A stretch of DNA of 64,000 bases from Desulfovibrio sp. A2 (lineage in GTDB: Bacteria > Desulfobacterota > Desulfovibrionia > Desulfovibrionales > Desulfovibrionaceae). The first letter of the stretch is position 1; each line of letters begins with the position of its first letter. The position numbers and the translations under genes are program-made. The notes beneath the pieces are model-generated. The model was not told the origin of the DNA and searched no databases. It saw nothing but the letters and a program-made list of their open reading frames with translations. Positions 7,838 to 16,605 of the stretch are shown here, piece after piece. The DNA lies in contig NZ_AGFG01000070.1 in assembly GCF_000226255.1 (NCBI RefSeq), forward strand, positions 1-64,000, read 5' to 3'.

Positions 7838-8824
7838 CTACATGCCCCGCCATGCCAGCACCAGGCTCGCCAGTGCCAGCACCGAGGGGTACTTGAGGTA
7901 GAAGGTGAAGGCCTGGTCCACGCGGAAGCGCCCGGTGGCGGACTTGACCAGCGTCAGCGAAACGGCCATCAGCGCCGCGCATTTCAGCACGAACCACGGA
8001 ATGTTGGCGAGGATGCCGCCGGGAACCGTGCCCGGCAGGAACAGCGCCACGCCAAGCCCCAGCACCACCACGGTCTTGAGCGCCGAGGCGATGTGGAAGA
8101 AGGCCAGCGCGGGGCCGGAGTATTCCAGCAGGGGGCCTTCGATGATTTCCGTTTCGGCCTCGGGCACGTCGAAGGGCACGGTGCCCATGGTGCCGGGCAA
8201 AAACAGCAGGTAGGCCAGCAGGGCCGGAATCATCACCGGATCGAAGGCCAGCTGCCCGTTGGTCAGTTGATAGTTCACGATGCTGGCCAGCGAGAATTCG
8301 GCCCCGCCGCCCGTGGCCATGCCCACCTTCATGGCCACGGCCAGCATCACGGCCAGCAGCGGCATTTCGTAGGCGAACATCAGCGTCATCTCGCGCGAGA
8401 AGCCCATGGCCCCGAACGGCGAGCTGGAGGCGGAACCGCCGACCATCAGCGCGATGGCGGGCAGCGGCAGCAGGTAGAAGATCACCAGCAGGTCGCCCAT
8501 GGCGGGCAGGCCGCCGCTGACGCCCGGCACGGGCAGCAGCGCGGCGCACACCGCCATGCCGGTCAGCCCCAGCAGCGGGGCCAGCAGGAAGGCGGTCCGG
8601 TTGGCCGAGGCCGGCATGACCGTTTCCTTGGTGAACAGCTTGGCGATATCCAGGTAGGGCTGGATCAGGGGCGGGCCAACGCGGCGCTGCAGACGCGCCT
8701 CGATGCGCCGGTCAAGCCCCTTCAGGAACAGGCCCACCATCAGGGCGAACAACCCGCCCGGGAACACCAGCAGGCCAAGCAGGCCAAGGCCGGTCTGGGT
8801 GAAGAGTTCGGTGGCGTAGGACAT
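7838..8824 (-). CDS. cooK: Hydrogenase membrane subunit CooK (NuoH-like)
   Basis: The 328-residue protein has about eight hydrophobic helices. The family's charged cytoplasmic loop is seen as LDRRIEARLQRRVGPPLIQPYLDIAKLFTKE near residues 35-65, and a second as FDVPEAETEIIEGPLLEYSG. These correspond to the NuoH loops at the quinone-site/ion-channel junction in complex I. It anchors the soluble subunits to CooM. Confidence 0.92.
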   Translation of the reverse strand: MSYATELFTQTGLGLLGLLVFPGGLFALMVGLFLKGLDRRIEARLQRRVGPPLIQPYLDIAKLFTKETVMPASANRTAFLLAPLLGLTGMAVCAALLPVPGVSGGLPAMGDLLVIFYLLPLPAIALMVGGSASSSPFGAMGFSREMTLMFAYEMPLLAVMLAVAMKVGMATGGGAEFSLASIVNYQLTNGQLAFDPVMIPALLAYLLFLPGTMGTVPFDVPEAETEIIEGPLLEYSGPALAFFHIASALKTVVVLGLGVALFLPGTVPGGILANIPWFVLKCAALMAVSLTLVKSATGRFRVDQAFTFYLKYPSVLALASLVLAWRGM

Positions 8825-8827
8825 GGT

Positions 8828-11800
8828 CTACCTCCGCTTCAGGGCGGGCACGGCCGCCTGGGCCAGCTGCCGCAGCAGGGCCAGGGGTGCGCCGTAGATG
8901 TCCTGCGGGGCAAGGCGGGCCTCGTCGGCCTTCATGGCCACGCCGCAGGTGTGGATGTCTGTGGTGCGCACGGTGCCGATGAGCCTCCGCAGGGCGGTGC
9001 GCCCGCCGAAGAAGGCGACGGCCAGCAGCACGGCCAGGGCGGTGGCGTTGAACGCCCCCGCGCCGGAAGCCACGCCCCACGGCGCGACAGCCAGCCCGGC
9101 GAAGCCCAGTTCGCGGCCCATCATGTCGATGGCCAGCAGGGGCAGGCCGGGCAGCACGCCGGTGATGATGCACCCGGCGGCCAGGATGCCCATGGGCACC
9201 AGCATGATGCGCGGGGCTTCGTGCACGTGGGCCAGTTCCGGCGAGGGGCGGCCCAGGAAGGCCGAGTGCAGGAACTTGGCGAAGTAGGCCAGGGTCAGCA
9301 CGCTGCCCGCCAGCGAGAGCAGGGCCAGGGCCACTTCGCCCTCGGCCATCAGCGCGTGGTAGAGAATCCACTTGGAGGCGAAGCCGTTGGTGGGCGGCAC
9401 GCCGACCACCGAAAGCGCCCCGATGGCGAACATGGTCAGGGTGACGGGCATGCGCTGCCCGATGCCGCCCAGCTCGTCCAGCGAGTGCTTGTGGGTGCAC
9501 AGGATGAGCGACCCGGCCACGAGGAACAGCAGGTCCTTGAACAGCACGTGGTTGACCAGGTGCAGCATGCCCCCGGCCATGCCCAGCGGCGTGCCCAGGG
9601 CCACGCCCACCACCATGTAGCCCAACTGGCTGACGGTGGAGTAGATGAGCACCAGCTTGAGGTCCGACTGCATCACGGCCAGCAGGGCTGCCATGACGAT
9701 GGTGATGCCGCCCACCCAGGCGATGGCGTACATCACCTGCGGCTGGCCCCATTGGGCGGAAAGCCCGGTGAAGAAGCCCGCGCCGCCCAGCACGAAGAAC
9801 AGCTTGGCGAGGCCGAACAGGGCGCTCTTCAGCAGCACCGACGAGATGTAGCCGGAAACCGGCGTGGGGGCCGTTGCCGGGTGCATCTGCACGTCGATGC
9901 GGAAGGGCAGCTGCGCCGCCTTCATGGTGAAGCCGATGGCCATCAGGGCCACGGCGGTGGCGGCCAGGGCCACCGGCATGTTCGGCAGGGCCGAACGCAC
10001 CGCGCCGAAGCTGGGGTCGCCCGCCATGGAGGACAGCATGACCACCCCCAGGAACAGGAAGGCCGCACCCAGCACGTTGAAGAAGAAGTACTTGAAGCCC
10101 TCGCGCAGCGCGGCGGGGTTTTCTTCATGCACGATGACGAAGTACAGGCTCCACGAGCTCATGATCTCCCAGAAGGTGAAGAAGCCGAACAGGTCGTTGC
10201 TGGCGGCAACGCCCATCAGCCCGCCCACCATGAACAGGAAGAACGTGTAGAAGCGCCACTGGGTGTGGCTGTGCTCCATGTAGCCCACGGCGTAGAACAT
10301 GTTCAGGCAGCCGATGACCGGCACGATGAGCGCGAAGGCGAAGGAGACGGAATCCAGCCCGCGCCCGAACGCCACCACGGCGATGGCCGCAACGGCCAGG
10401 ATGATGGCGGTGGCCAGGCCCGCCGCCTTGCGGTCGCGCCGCAGCAGGAAGGGCACCACCGCGCCCAGCATGGGGATGAGCACGAAGGGATGCCAGGTAA
10501 CGGCCAGCATGGGCAGGGCCTGGGCGTCCAGCTTGCCCGCGCCCGCCAGCATGTCGGCCACGGGGGTGACCAGCGACAGGCCCAGTTGCGGCAGAACGCC
10601 CAGCACCAGGCACAGCACGGCCAGAACGCCGGTGGCCATGCGCATGGAGGCCGGGGCCTCCTGTACCGTGGGGCCGGTGTAGGGCTGGAAGACCAGGGTG
10701 CGCACGATGCGCATGTAGTAGATGCACCCGGCAAGGCTGCCCAGCAGCAGCACGGCGGCCAGCGCCGGGTGACCGGCGGCCACCAGCGATTGCAGCATCA
10801 GGTACTTGCCGACAAAGCCGTTGAACGGCGGCAGGCCCATGATGGAGATGAGGCCCACCACCATGCACCCGGCGGTGAAGGGCATGACCCGGGCCATGCC
10901 CGCGAGATCCGCCAGCTTCTTGCTGCCCGCGCGCAGGATGAGACCGCCCGCGCAGAGGAACAGCAGGTTCTTCATGATGGCGTGGTTCAGCACGTGCAGC
11001 AGCGAGCCGGTCGTGGCCAGCCAGGTGCCCAGGCCGATGACCATGAATATCTCGCCCACCTGTCCCATGGTCGAATAGGCCAGCAGGCGCTTCAGGTCGT
11101 CCTGCTTCAGGGCCATCAGTTCGCCGTAGAGCATGGTGGCGGTGCCGAGGACGGTGACCAGGAGGCCCATGGAGCTGAAGCCCCCGGCCGATTCCCCGGC
11201 CTTGAGCAGCACGGCGGAGCCGAACACCGCCAGCATCAGCCGCAGGGTGCCGTACACGCCGGTCTTGGTCAGGATGCCCGAGAGCGGGCCGGAGATGGAC
11301 GAAGGCGCGGCGGGGTGCGCGTCGGGCAGCCAGCCGTGGCCGGGCACAAGGCCCGCCTTGACCGCGAAGCCCACGAAGGCCAGCACCACCGCGCCCTTCA
11401 CCACGGGGGCGGGCAGGGTGGCGGCAAGACCGGCCAGCGCCGCGAAGTCCAGCGTGCCCGTCTGGGCGGACAGCAGCATGAAGCCGGGCAGCATGGCGCA
11501 GGCCCCGGCCACGCACATCACGAAGTACTTCACGGCGGCGTGGAACGCCTTGTCCGTGGCCTCGTGGGCCACCAGGAAGTACGACGAGAAGGTCATCAGT
11601 TCCCAGAAGACGTAGAAGCCGCCGAAATCGCGGGCAAGGGCCAGGCCCGAGAGCGATCCGCACATCAGCAGCAGGAAGAACCAGTACCCATTGGCGCGGC
11701 GGTCGTGGTGGATGTAGCCCACCGAGTACACCGCCACCACCAGGCCGATGCCCGCGATGACCACGCCGAACAGGCGGGACAGGGGATCGATGGTGGTGTC

Positions 11801-12622
11801 GGTCCAGGTGAGCGCCAGCGAGGCGGCCACCAGGGCCACACCGGCCAGCGCGCGGGCGCGGCCGGAGACGAGGCCGATACACCACACGGCGAAGGCCCCA
11901 GCAAAGGGCAGCAGCGCCGCCGGGTGCCAGTGCGCCCCGAAGGAGGGCAGCGCGTCGGCCGCAACGCCCAGGACGTCGGCTACCTGCGCGGTGACGGCAT
12001 GCCCGGCCAGGCCGAACGCGGCCAGGAAGGCCGCAAAAAGCCCCGCCAGCACGTGGAACGTGGCGGACGGGGCATGGGGAACGTGGGCGGATTCGCGCCA
12101 CTGGCCGGATTCAAGACAGATGGCCTGCACCGATAGCACGGTGGCTGCGGCCAGGGCCATGCCCGCGAAGGCCACGGCCACGGCGTAGCCCCAGTGCCCG
12201 GCGGCGAAGGCCGCGTGCAGGATGAAGGCCCGCCCGTCCGGCACGAGGAAGACGGAAAGTCCCATGCCCGCGAACATGGCGAACCCGAAGAACAGGCCGG
12301 TCAGGGGCAGGGCCGCGCGGATGCCGCGCAGGTCGTCCAGCGAGCCGGACCCCGCAGTGCGGGCCAGGCGCGCGAGGGTGAGCAGCGCAAGACACCGCGC
12401 CGCCATCTGATAGATGAGTTGGGTGGTCCCCCCGACCAGCCCGGCGGCTCCGCCAAGGCCAAGGCCGAGTAGCGTGAGGCCGATGTCGGAAAGGCACATC
12501 AGGCCCAGCATGGTGAAGGGGCGTCGGCGTGCCGCTAGGGCCGACACGGCGCCGCCGAGCAGCAGCAGTGCCCCCAGCATGGCCAGGAACGGCAGTTCGG
12601 CGACAGGCGGAGCGGTGGTCAT
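8828..12622 (-). CDS. cooM: Hydrogenase antiporter-like subunit CooM (double NuoL/M/N-type)
   Basis: At 1264 residues this is a fusion. A short N-terminal membrane part (about 1-220) is followed by two antiporter-type domains. Each has the paired motif around VYSVGYIHHD...FWELMTFSSYFLV (first) and FYAVGYMEHS...FWEIMSSWSLYFVI (second), plus conserved Lys/His helices such as LKRLLAYSTMGQVG and LKLVLIYSTVSQLG. Such subunits pump protons or sodium in group 4 hydrogenases. The start at 12622 follows CGGAGACTCGC; the longer reading has no ribosome site. It is the first gene of the operon. Confidence 0.9.
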   Translation of the reverse strand: MTTAPPVAELPFLAMLGALLLLGGAVSALAARRRPFTMLGLMCLSDIGLTLLGLGLGGAAGLVGGTTQLIYQMAARCLALLTLARLARTAGSGSLDDLRGIRAALPLTGLFFGFAMFAGMGLSVFLVPDGRAFILHAAFAAGHWGYAVAVAFAGMALAAATVLSVQAICLESGQWRESAHVPHAPSATFHVLAGLFAAFLAAFGLAGHAVTAQVADVLGVAADALPSFGAHWHPAALLPFAGAFAVWCIGLVSGRARALAGVALVAASLALTWTDTTIDPLSRLFGVVIAGIGLVVAVYSVGYIHHDRRANGYWFFLLLMCGSLSGLALARDFGGFYVFWELMTFSSYFLVAHEATDKAFHAAVKYFVMCVAGACAMLPGFMLLSAQTGTLDFAALAGLAATLPAPVVKGAVVLAFVGFAVKAGLVPGHGWLPDAHPAAPSSISGPLSGILTKTGVYGTLRLMLAVFGSAVLLKAGESAGGFSSMGLLVTVLGTATMLYGELMALKQDDLKRLLAYSTMGQVGEIFMVIGLGTWLATTGSLLHVLNHAIMKNLLFLCAGGLILRAGSKKLADLAGMARVMPFTAGCMVVGLISIMGLPPFNGFVGKYLMLQSLVAAGHPALAAVLLLGSLAGCIYYMRIVRTLVFQPYTGPTVQEAPASMRMATGVLAVLCLVLGVLPQLGLSLVTPVADMLAGAGKLDAQALPMLAVTWHPFVLIPMLGAVVPFLLRRDRKAAGLATAIILAVAAIAVVAFGRGLDSVSFAFALIVPVIGCLNMFYAVGYMEHSHTQWRFYTFFLFMVGGLMGVAASNDLFGFFTFWEIMSSWSLYFVIVHEENPAALREGFKYFFFNVLGAAFLFLGVVMLSSMAGDPSFGAVRSALPNMPVALAATAVALMAIGFTMKAAQLPFRIDVQMHPATAPTPVSGYISSVLLKSALFGLAKLFFVLGGAGFFTGLSAQWGQPQVMYAIAWVGGITIVMAALLAVMQSDLKLVLIYSTVSQLGYMVVGVALGTPLGMAGGMLHLVNHVLFKDLLFLVAGSLILCTHKHSLDELGGIGQRMPVTLTMFAIGALSVVGVPPTNGFASKWILYHALMAEGEVALALLSLAGSVLTLAYFAKFLHSAFLGRPSPELAHVHEAPRIMLVPMGILAAGCIITGVLPGLPLLAIDMMGRELGFAGLAVAPWGVASGAGAFNATALAVLLAVAFFGGRTALRRLIGTVRTTDIHTCGVAMKADEARLAPQDIYGAPLALLRQLAQAAVPALKRR

Positions 12623-13136
12623 GCGAGTCTCCGTCGTTGAGCGTGTATGATGCAAATTGGTTAACCAACCAATTCGTGAGCCCACCATATTTTGCCCGGC
12701 GACTTCTTTCAACCCCCATGATTGTGAACATGCGGTACAAAAGAGGCCCCGGCAGGGAAAAAAGCGTGTCCCTGCTCATGTTTGACCGCGCGACCAATTT
12801 TTTTCGCCGTTGGGAAAAATTTTTGAGAGTTGATCGGATCATCCTGCAAGTACAAAAGATTTGCCAACATAGTCGTCAACCGATTGATCTAATCCGAAAA
12901 AGGAGGAAAGGCTTTTTGTGAAATGAGTGACGATCATAATTTGGTTATGTGAGCAACCACTGCAGTGTATAATTGTACAATGCACTGGTGCGTCGTGTCA
13001 TCCTGTGTGATGAGTGGCTGCGCCAACGGTGCGGCATCATGTCCGTGCAGGATGGCGTTGGGGCGCGCCTTCGCAAGCGCGGCGCGCGGTGCGGTGGAAA
13101 AGGGTCTGCCGCATCTTGCTGCGGCCAGGTCGTGGG
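12623..13136. promoter_or_regulatory. Upstream region of the coo operon
   Basis: This 514-bp gap holds the coo promoter area. It includes an 8-bp inverted repeat, AATTGGTT and AACCAATT (12655-12662 / 12667-12674), only 33 bp before the cooM start. It also holds a T-rich stretch near 12800-12830, and a sigma-54-like TTGGCAAATCTTTTGTA (minus strand, about 12850-12866; GG-N10 followed by GT rather than GC). A palindrome ATTGTACAAT lies at 12972-12981, flanked by CAGTG/CACTG. No coding sequence is supported. Confidence 0.45.
12655..12674. promoter_or_regulatory. Inverted repeat, candidate operator of the coo operon
   Basis: AATTGGTT-AACC-AACCAATT is a 20-bp near-perfect dyad 33-52 bp upstream of the cooM ATG. 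The centre is itself GGTTAACC. Its position fits a repressor or activator site in the leader. It does not match the CRP/FNR-type consensus, so the binding protein is unknown. Confidence 0.4.
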
Positions 13137-13523
13137 TCAGCGTCCGGCCAGCAACTTCAGCCCGGCGATGCCCGCCACGATGCACAGGATGCAGACCATG
13201 CGGGCTGCATTGGCGGGTTCGCCGAACAATGCGATGCCGAGCAGCGCGGTGCCCACCGTGCCCACGCCGGTCCATACCGCATAGGCGGTGCCCAGCGGCA
13301 GGTGGCGCAGGGCCACGGCCAGCAGGTACAGGCTGACGGCCATGGCCGCGACGGTGAGCAGTGAGGGCAGCGGGCGGGTGAAGCCCTGGGTGTACTTGAG
13401 GCCCACGGCCCATCCCACTTCGAACAGCCCGGCGGCGAACAGGGCGAGCCATGCGCCAGACGTGCCGGATACGCCAGACAGGGTGGACATGGAGAAGAGT
13501 GATGCAATGTACGACGGAAGCAT
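13137..13523 (-). CDS. SMR-family exporter, Gdx/SugE type (guanidinium)
   Basis: The 128-residue, four-helix protein closely follows the Gdx/SugE pattern. It has [20 protein letters not shown] with the essential membrane Glu, then [23 protein letters not shown] and a final helix ending in LKLL. Characterised Gdx proteins export guanidinium in exchange for protons. The start at 13523 has AGCAGGAGCCATC upstream; a later Met (13490) lacks a ribosome site, so about 12 extra residues are kept. An intrinsic terminator lies in the leader just upstream, suggesting attenuation control. Confidence 0.82.
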   Translation of the reverse strand: MLPSYIASLFSMSTLSGVSGTSGAWLALFAAGLFEVGWAVGLKYTQGFTRPLPSLLTVAAMAVSLYLLAVALRHLPLGTAYAVWTGVGTVGTALLGIALFGEPANAARMVCILCIVAGIAGLKLLAGR

Positions 13524-13569
13524 GATGGCTCCTGCTGCCGCGCGCGGGGCGCGGCGGTCTTTGGGCAAC

Positions 13570-13593
13570 AAAAAACCCGGCCGGGGCCGGGCA
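13570..13593 (-). terminator. Intrinsic terminator in the leader of the SMR exporter gene
   Basis: On the minus strand CCCGGCC-CC-GGCCGGG is followed by a run of six Ts, about 50 bp before the exporter start codon. A second hairpin can form just upstream (GGAC-U-GCGCC pairing with GGCGU-GCU-GUCC, about 13598-13624). A terminator between promoter and start codon is the mark of an attenuator or riboswitch leader. The known guanidine aptamers were not recognised. Confidence 0.6.
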
Positions 13594-13756
13594 TAAGGAC
13601 AGCACGCCTCCTGACGGCGCAGTCCGTGTCATGCGACGCCCCGAACATAGCCATGCGAGAGGAAAAGGCAAGCTGCGGCGGGTTGCCGCCACGTGCGCGG
13701 CGGGGTATTCTGCAGGACATTCTCTATCATGCCCACGCGAAGGCAGGCGCATTGCG

Positions 13757-14665
13757 ATGACATACTGGGGGCACAGGGCACGCAGGGGTGCGGTGGTGCT
13801 GCGCGGGATGGCCGTGTGCGCCGTGCTGGCGTTGGCCTGCGTGCTGGCTTGCGGCGCGCCCGTCGCGCGGGCCGCGCGGGAAGCCGATGGGACGGTCCGG
13901 CAGGCCGTGGAGCCCGCGCTAGGTGCCGTCAGCCAACATGCCGCCCGTCAGGCTGCCGTCGACGATGCGGAAGCACCGGCAGCCGGGCCTGCGGGCAGCG
14001 CCCCTGCCGGGCCGGAACTGCGCATCGGCTTCAGCACCTCCTCGCTGCCGTACGTGGACATGGTCAACAAGAGCGGGCTGGAGCCACGCTTGGTGGCAGC
14101 CGCCCTGGGGCGGTCCGGCTACCGTGTCGTGCCGGTGTTCCTGCCGCATGCCCGTGCCCTGGAACTGGTGCGCAAAGGCACGCTGGACGGTTGCGGCCCC
14201 GTGGGGCGCCATGCCGACGTGGCCGGGTTGGCCCTGGGAGACATGTACCTGCAATACCGCAACGTGGCGGTCTCGCTGGAGGCAGCCGGGCTGGAGATCA
14301 ACGCGCTGGCCGATCTGCGGGCCCTGCCGATGACGGCCTTTCATAATGCGCGGGTATTCATGGGGCCGGACTTCGCGGCCATGGCCGACGCCAACCCCCG
14401 CTACGAGGAACAGGTGGACCAGCGGGCCCAGGTGGAGGCGTTCTTTCACCGGCGCGACCGGGTCATCGTGCTGGACGAACGCATCTTTGCCTTTCATCGC
14501 GCTAGGTTGGCCGCCAGGGGCGTGGGTGAGCCGGTGCGCATCCATCGCGTCTTTCCGGCGCAAGACCGCTTTTTCGTGTTCCGCGACCCGGCCGTGCGCG
14601 ATGCCTTTGACGCGGGACTGCGGCAGTTGCAGGAGAGCGGGGAATTTCGGCGCATGGTGCGCTAG
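13757..14665 (+). CDS. Periplasmic solute-binding-like protein (SBP family 3 type)
   Basis: The 302-residue protein has an N-terminal signal region (MTYWGHRARRGAVVLRG, then a hydrophobic stretch ending in VARA). An Ala-rich linker follows, then a fold typical of extracellular solute-binding proteins: LRIGFSTSSLPYVDMVNKSGLEP...LVAAALGRSGYRVVPVFLPHARALELVRKGTLDGCGPV. That pattern (substrate-facing beta strand, then a helix with a lysine-glycine turn) matches family 3 amino-acid or sensor SBPs. No permease or ATPase gene is adjacent, so it could be an orphan binding protein. The start has a weak ribosome site. Confidence 0.65.
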   Translation: MTYWGHRARRGAVVLRGMAVCAVLALACVLACGAPVARAAREADGTVRQAVEPALGAVSQHAARQAAVDDAEAPAAGPAGSAPAGPELRIGFSTSSLPYVDMVNKSGLEPRLVAAALGRSGYRVVPVFLPHARALELVRKGTLDGCGPVGRHADVAGLALGDMYLQYRNVAVSLEAAGLEINALADLRALPMTAFHNARVFMGPDFAAMADANPRYEEQVDQRAQVEAFFHRRDRVIVLDERIFAFHRARLAARGVGEPVRIHRVFPAQDRFFVFRDPAVRDAFDAGLRQLQESGEFRRMVR

Positions 14666-14713
14666 GGGGTGTTTTGGGCGTCATCGTCGTCAACCATTAC
14701 GGGCAGGAGCGCC

Positions 14714-15058
14714 ATGCACTACGACATCGTTTTTCACTTCGATAACGGTCCGGCGGAACTGAACATCGCCATCAGCAACGTGCGCAACTATCGCAAGGCA
14801 CTGGAAGGGGTGGCCTTCACCAGCGTGCTGGTGGTCAACGGGCCGGGCATCCGGCTCATGGGCGCGGATGACCCGGACTTCGCGGAGCCGCTGCGCGAAC
14901 TGCGCGGGCTGGGACTGGACATACGCGTCTGCGCCAACGCCATGCGCCACTTCGGCCTGGACGCCGCGTGGCTGAACCCCGCCTGTACCGTGGTGCCTGC
15001 GGGCATCGTGGAACTGGTGGACCTGCAGCGCAAGGGATTTGCCTACGTGAAGCCGTAG
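14714..15058 (+). CDS. DsrE/DsrF-like family protein
   Basis: The 114-residue protein shows the small alpha/beta DsrE-like fold: YDIVFHFDNGPAELNIAISNVRNYRKAL, then TSVLVVNGPGIRLM, DIRVCANAMRHFGLD and VVPAGIVELVDLQRKGFAYVKP. The single Cys in the RVCANAM segment sits where related proteins carry the sulfur-transfer cysteine. Such proteins occur in sulfur metabolism and tRNA thiolation, but many have no known role. GCAGGAGCGCC precedes the ATG. Confidence 0.75.
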   Translation: MHYDIVFHFDNGPAELNIAISNVRNYRKALEGVAFTSVLVVNGPGIRLMGADDPDFAEPLRELRGLGLDIRVCANAMRHFGLDAAWLNPACTVVPAGIVELVDLQRKGFAYVKP

Positions 15059-15105
15059 GGGCTGTTTCGAGGCTTTTTTGGCGCGGGACGCAAAGGATCG
15101 GAGCA

Positions 15106-15585
15106 ATGACCACGACGGGACAGGATTCCGGCGGCCTTCCGGCCTCGGGCAGGCTGATTGACAGCCATCCCCTGCTGGCCCGGCTGACCGGGCAGGTGGT
15201 GTGGAACTTGGCGGAAGAGGCGGGCGCGGACGACGAGGAATGCGGCCTGTTCATGGACCACTACGCGGCATGGCGCGGGGCCGCGCTGGCCGTGCTGGAA
15301 CGCTTGCGCGCCGCGCCGGGCGGCGGCCTGCGCCTGGTGGTGGACGACGAGGACCGGGCCGGCGCCTGCCCGGAATGCGTGGCCCTGCATGGCGTGGTGC
15401 TTTCGGGCACCCATCCGGATATTGCGGCGTGGCTGCCGCCGTTCTCCATCGGCTGCCACTGCCACGCCGAATACGTGGAACCGGCGGAGATGGCCGTGGC
15501 CGGTCCGCATCTGCCCGCGCCGGGGCTGCGGCCCCCCGCGCACCGGCTGTGCTGCCCGCGCCGTCCGTTGTGCACCGCAGGATAG
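15106..15585 (+). CDS. Hypothetical protein with CxxC...CHCH motif
   Basis: The function of this 159-residue protein is not recognised. Its C-terminal half has ACPECVALHGVVLS, then HPDIAAWLPPFSIGCHCHAEYV. This spacing (C-x2-C-x3-H-G ... P-P-x(5)-C-x-C) resembles the C-terminal motif of Mu gpF-like minor head (head morphogenesis) proteins. The N-terminus is acidic and helical. GGATCGGAGCA precedes the start. It ends about 110 bp before the prophage boundary, and could be a cellular protein or a relic of an older phage. Confidence 0.5.
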   Translation: MTTTGQDSGGLPASGRLIDSHPLLARLTGQVVWNLAEEAGADDEECGLFMDHYAAWRGAALAVLERLRAAPGGGLRLVVDDEDRAGACPECVALHGVVLSGTHPDIAAWLPPFSIGCHCHAEYVEPAEMAVAGPHLPAPGLRPPAHRLCCPRRPLCTAG

Positions 15586-15710
15586 TTCTGGAGCCGGGAT
15601 ATAGACGGATGGGCGTGGATATAGCGGGATGGCGTGACGACAACGCCTAGTGGGAGTTGGGCTTGGGAGCGTGGCCCGCGTGACCAGGCGCGTTGATGTG
15701 CGGCGCGAGC

Positions 15711-15758
15711 GCGCAAGTTAGTTTGCGCGCGGAGCCTGCCGAAGGCGCAGGTTAGTTT
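15711..15758 (+). repeat. Direct repeats at the left prophage end (candidate transposase sites)
   Basis: GCGCAAGTTAGTTT (15711-15724) and GCGCAGGTTAGTTT (15745-15758) differ by one base and start 34 bp apart. The inverted version AACTAACGTGCG at 51919-51930 marks the other end. Several transposase-binding sites at each end, inverted relative to each other, are typical of Mu-like phages. Confidence 0.55.
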
Positions 15759-15780
15759 TGAATGAGGCTGTAAACAGACG

Positions 15781-15825
15781 GCCCCCGTCGAGTGCTGGAT
15801 TGAGCACAAACGACGGGGGCTTTTT
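15781..15825 (+). terminator. Terminator just inside the left prophage end
   Basis: GCCCCCGTCG (15781-15790) pairs with CGACGGGGGC (15811-15820) and is followed by TTTTT. The inner AGTGCT/AGCAC segments can extend the structure. In the plus orientation it would stop host transcription entering from the left before it reaches the repressor gene on the other strand. Confidence 0.8.
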
Positions 15826-15879
15826 GCGTGCTGTCGCCGGGGGGTGACGGCAGGGCGCGCAACGTTGAGCAGCTGCGCG

Positions 15880-16605
15880 TCAGGTCAGTTCGCGGCCGAC
15901 CCAGACGGCTTTGCCGATGATGCGAATACCGTCTGCCAGATCACCGCGCGCATCGACCTCCAGCGGGGGGTAGGCAGCGTTGTAGCTGGTCAACACGAGT
16001 TTGCCGGGCGCGGCATTGACGACCTTCAGGTAGACCAGGTCTTCGACCCCCACCGCGTAGAGGCCGCCAGGGCGAGGGGTGCGCTGGCTCTGGTCGATGA
16101 GCACCACATCATTGTGGTGCACCTCGGGTTCCATGCTGTCGCCAGCAACGCGCATGAGCACCATGCTGGCGGGCTGGCCCTTGCGCATGAGGAAGTCCAT
16201 ACGGAACGCGTAACGCCGCTCGGCGTTCCCGCTGGTCTCAAAGCTCCCGTTGCCAGCCGACAGCCTGGCCTCGACCATGGGGAGCATCAGTATCTGGCAA
16301 TCGTCGCAGTCGATGAGCGTGCCATTTTGTGTTTTCTTGCCTAAAATATTTAAAAAAACATCGGTTTTTTTTTCATCTGACGAAGGGGTAACTCCCGGAT
16401 TTTCTCCCCGCCCAAAGAATAGCCAGTCAGTAGACACACCTGTTTTTTCAGCAACTTGAAAGAACCACGAATGGGGCAATTGCCCTTTTTTCTTGGCTCC
16501 GGAAATCGACCCCTGACTTATGCCCAAAAATTGAGCAAAAGCTGTGTCGCTTTCAACACCGGAAGCTTTTTTCAGGCGTTCGAGCTGATTTTCCAAGTCT
16601 TGCAT
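15880..16605 (-). CDS. Phage repressor, HTH plus S24 peptidase-like domain
   Basis: The 241-residue protein has an N-terminal helix-turn-helix (about 12-60, with FAQFLGISQGSISGAKKKGQ) and a C-terminal LexA/S24-like domain. The serine is in RVAGDSMEPEVHHNDVVLID and the lysine in VYLKVV, the Ser-Lys pair used for self-cleavage and dimerisation in CI/LexA-type repressors. TGGAG lies seven bases before the ATG at 16605; a second ATG at 16611 is possible. It faces the early operon across a 270-bp control region, as expected for the lysogeny repressor. The intact Ser-Lys pair suggests SOS-type induction (inferred). Confidence 0.85.
   Translation of the reverse strand: MQDLENQLERLKKASGVESDTAFAQFLGISQGSISGAKKKGQLPHSWFFQVAEKTGVSTDWLFFGRGENPGVTPSSDEKKTDVFLNILGKKTQNGTLIDCDDCQILMLPMVEARLSAGNGSFETSGNAERRYAFRMDFLMRKGQPASMVLMRVAGDSMEPEVHHNDVVLIDQSQRTPRPGGLYAVGVEDLVYLKVVNAAPGKLVLTSYNAAYPPLEVDARGDLADGIRIIGKAVWVGRELT

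Larger units (their letters stand above)
15586..15879. other. Prophage left-end region
   Basis: This non-coding stretch holds the probable left end of the prophage. Two direct copies of GCGCARGTTAGTTT occur 34 bp apart (15711-15724 and 15745-15758). An inverted relative, AACTAACGTGC, lies near the right end (51919-51929). A plus-strand terminator and one GTAAAC motif (15770) follow. The chromosome-phage junction is placed near 15695, with low certainty. Confidence 0.5.

Noticed and set aside
7718..12136. A 1472-codon open frame on the plus strand opposite cooK and cooM
   Set aside because: It is rich in His, Gln and Gly, has no start context, and mirrors the codon bias of the genuine minus-strand membrane genes; a shadow of GC-rich coding sequence.
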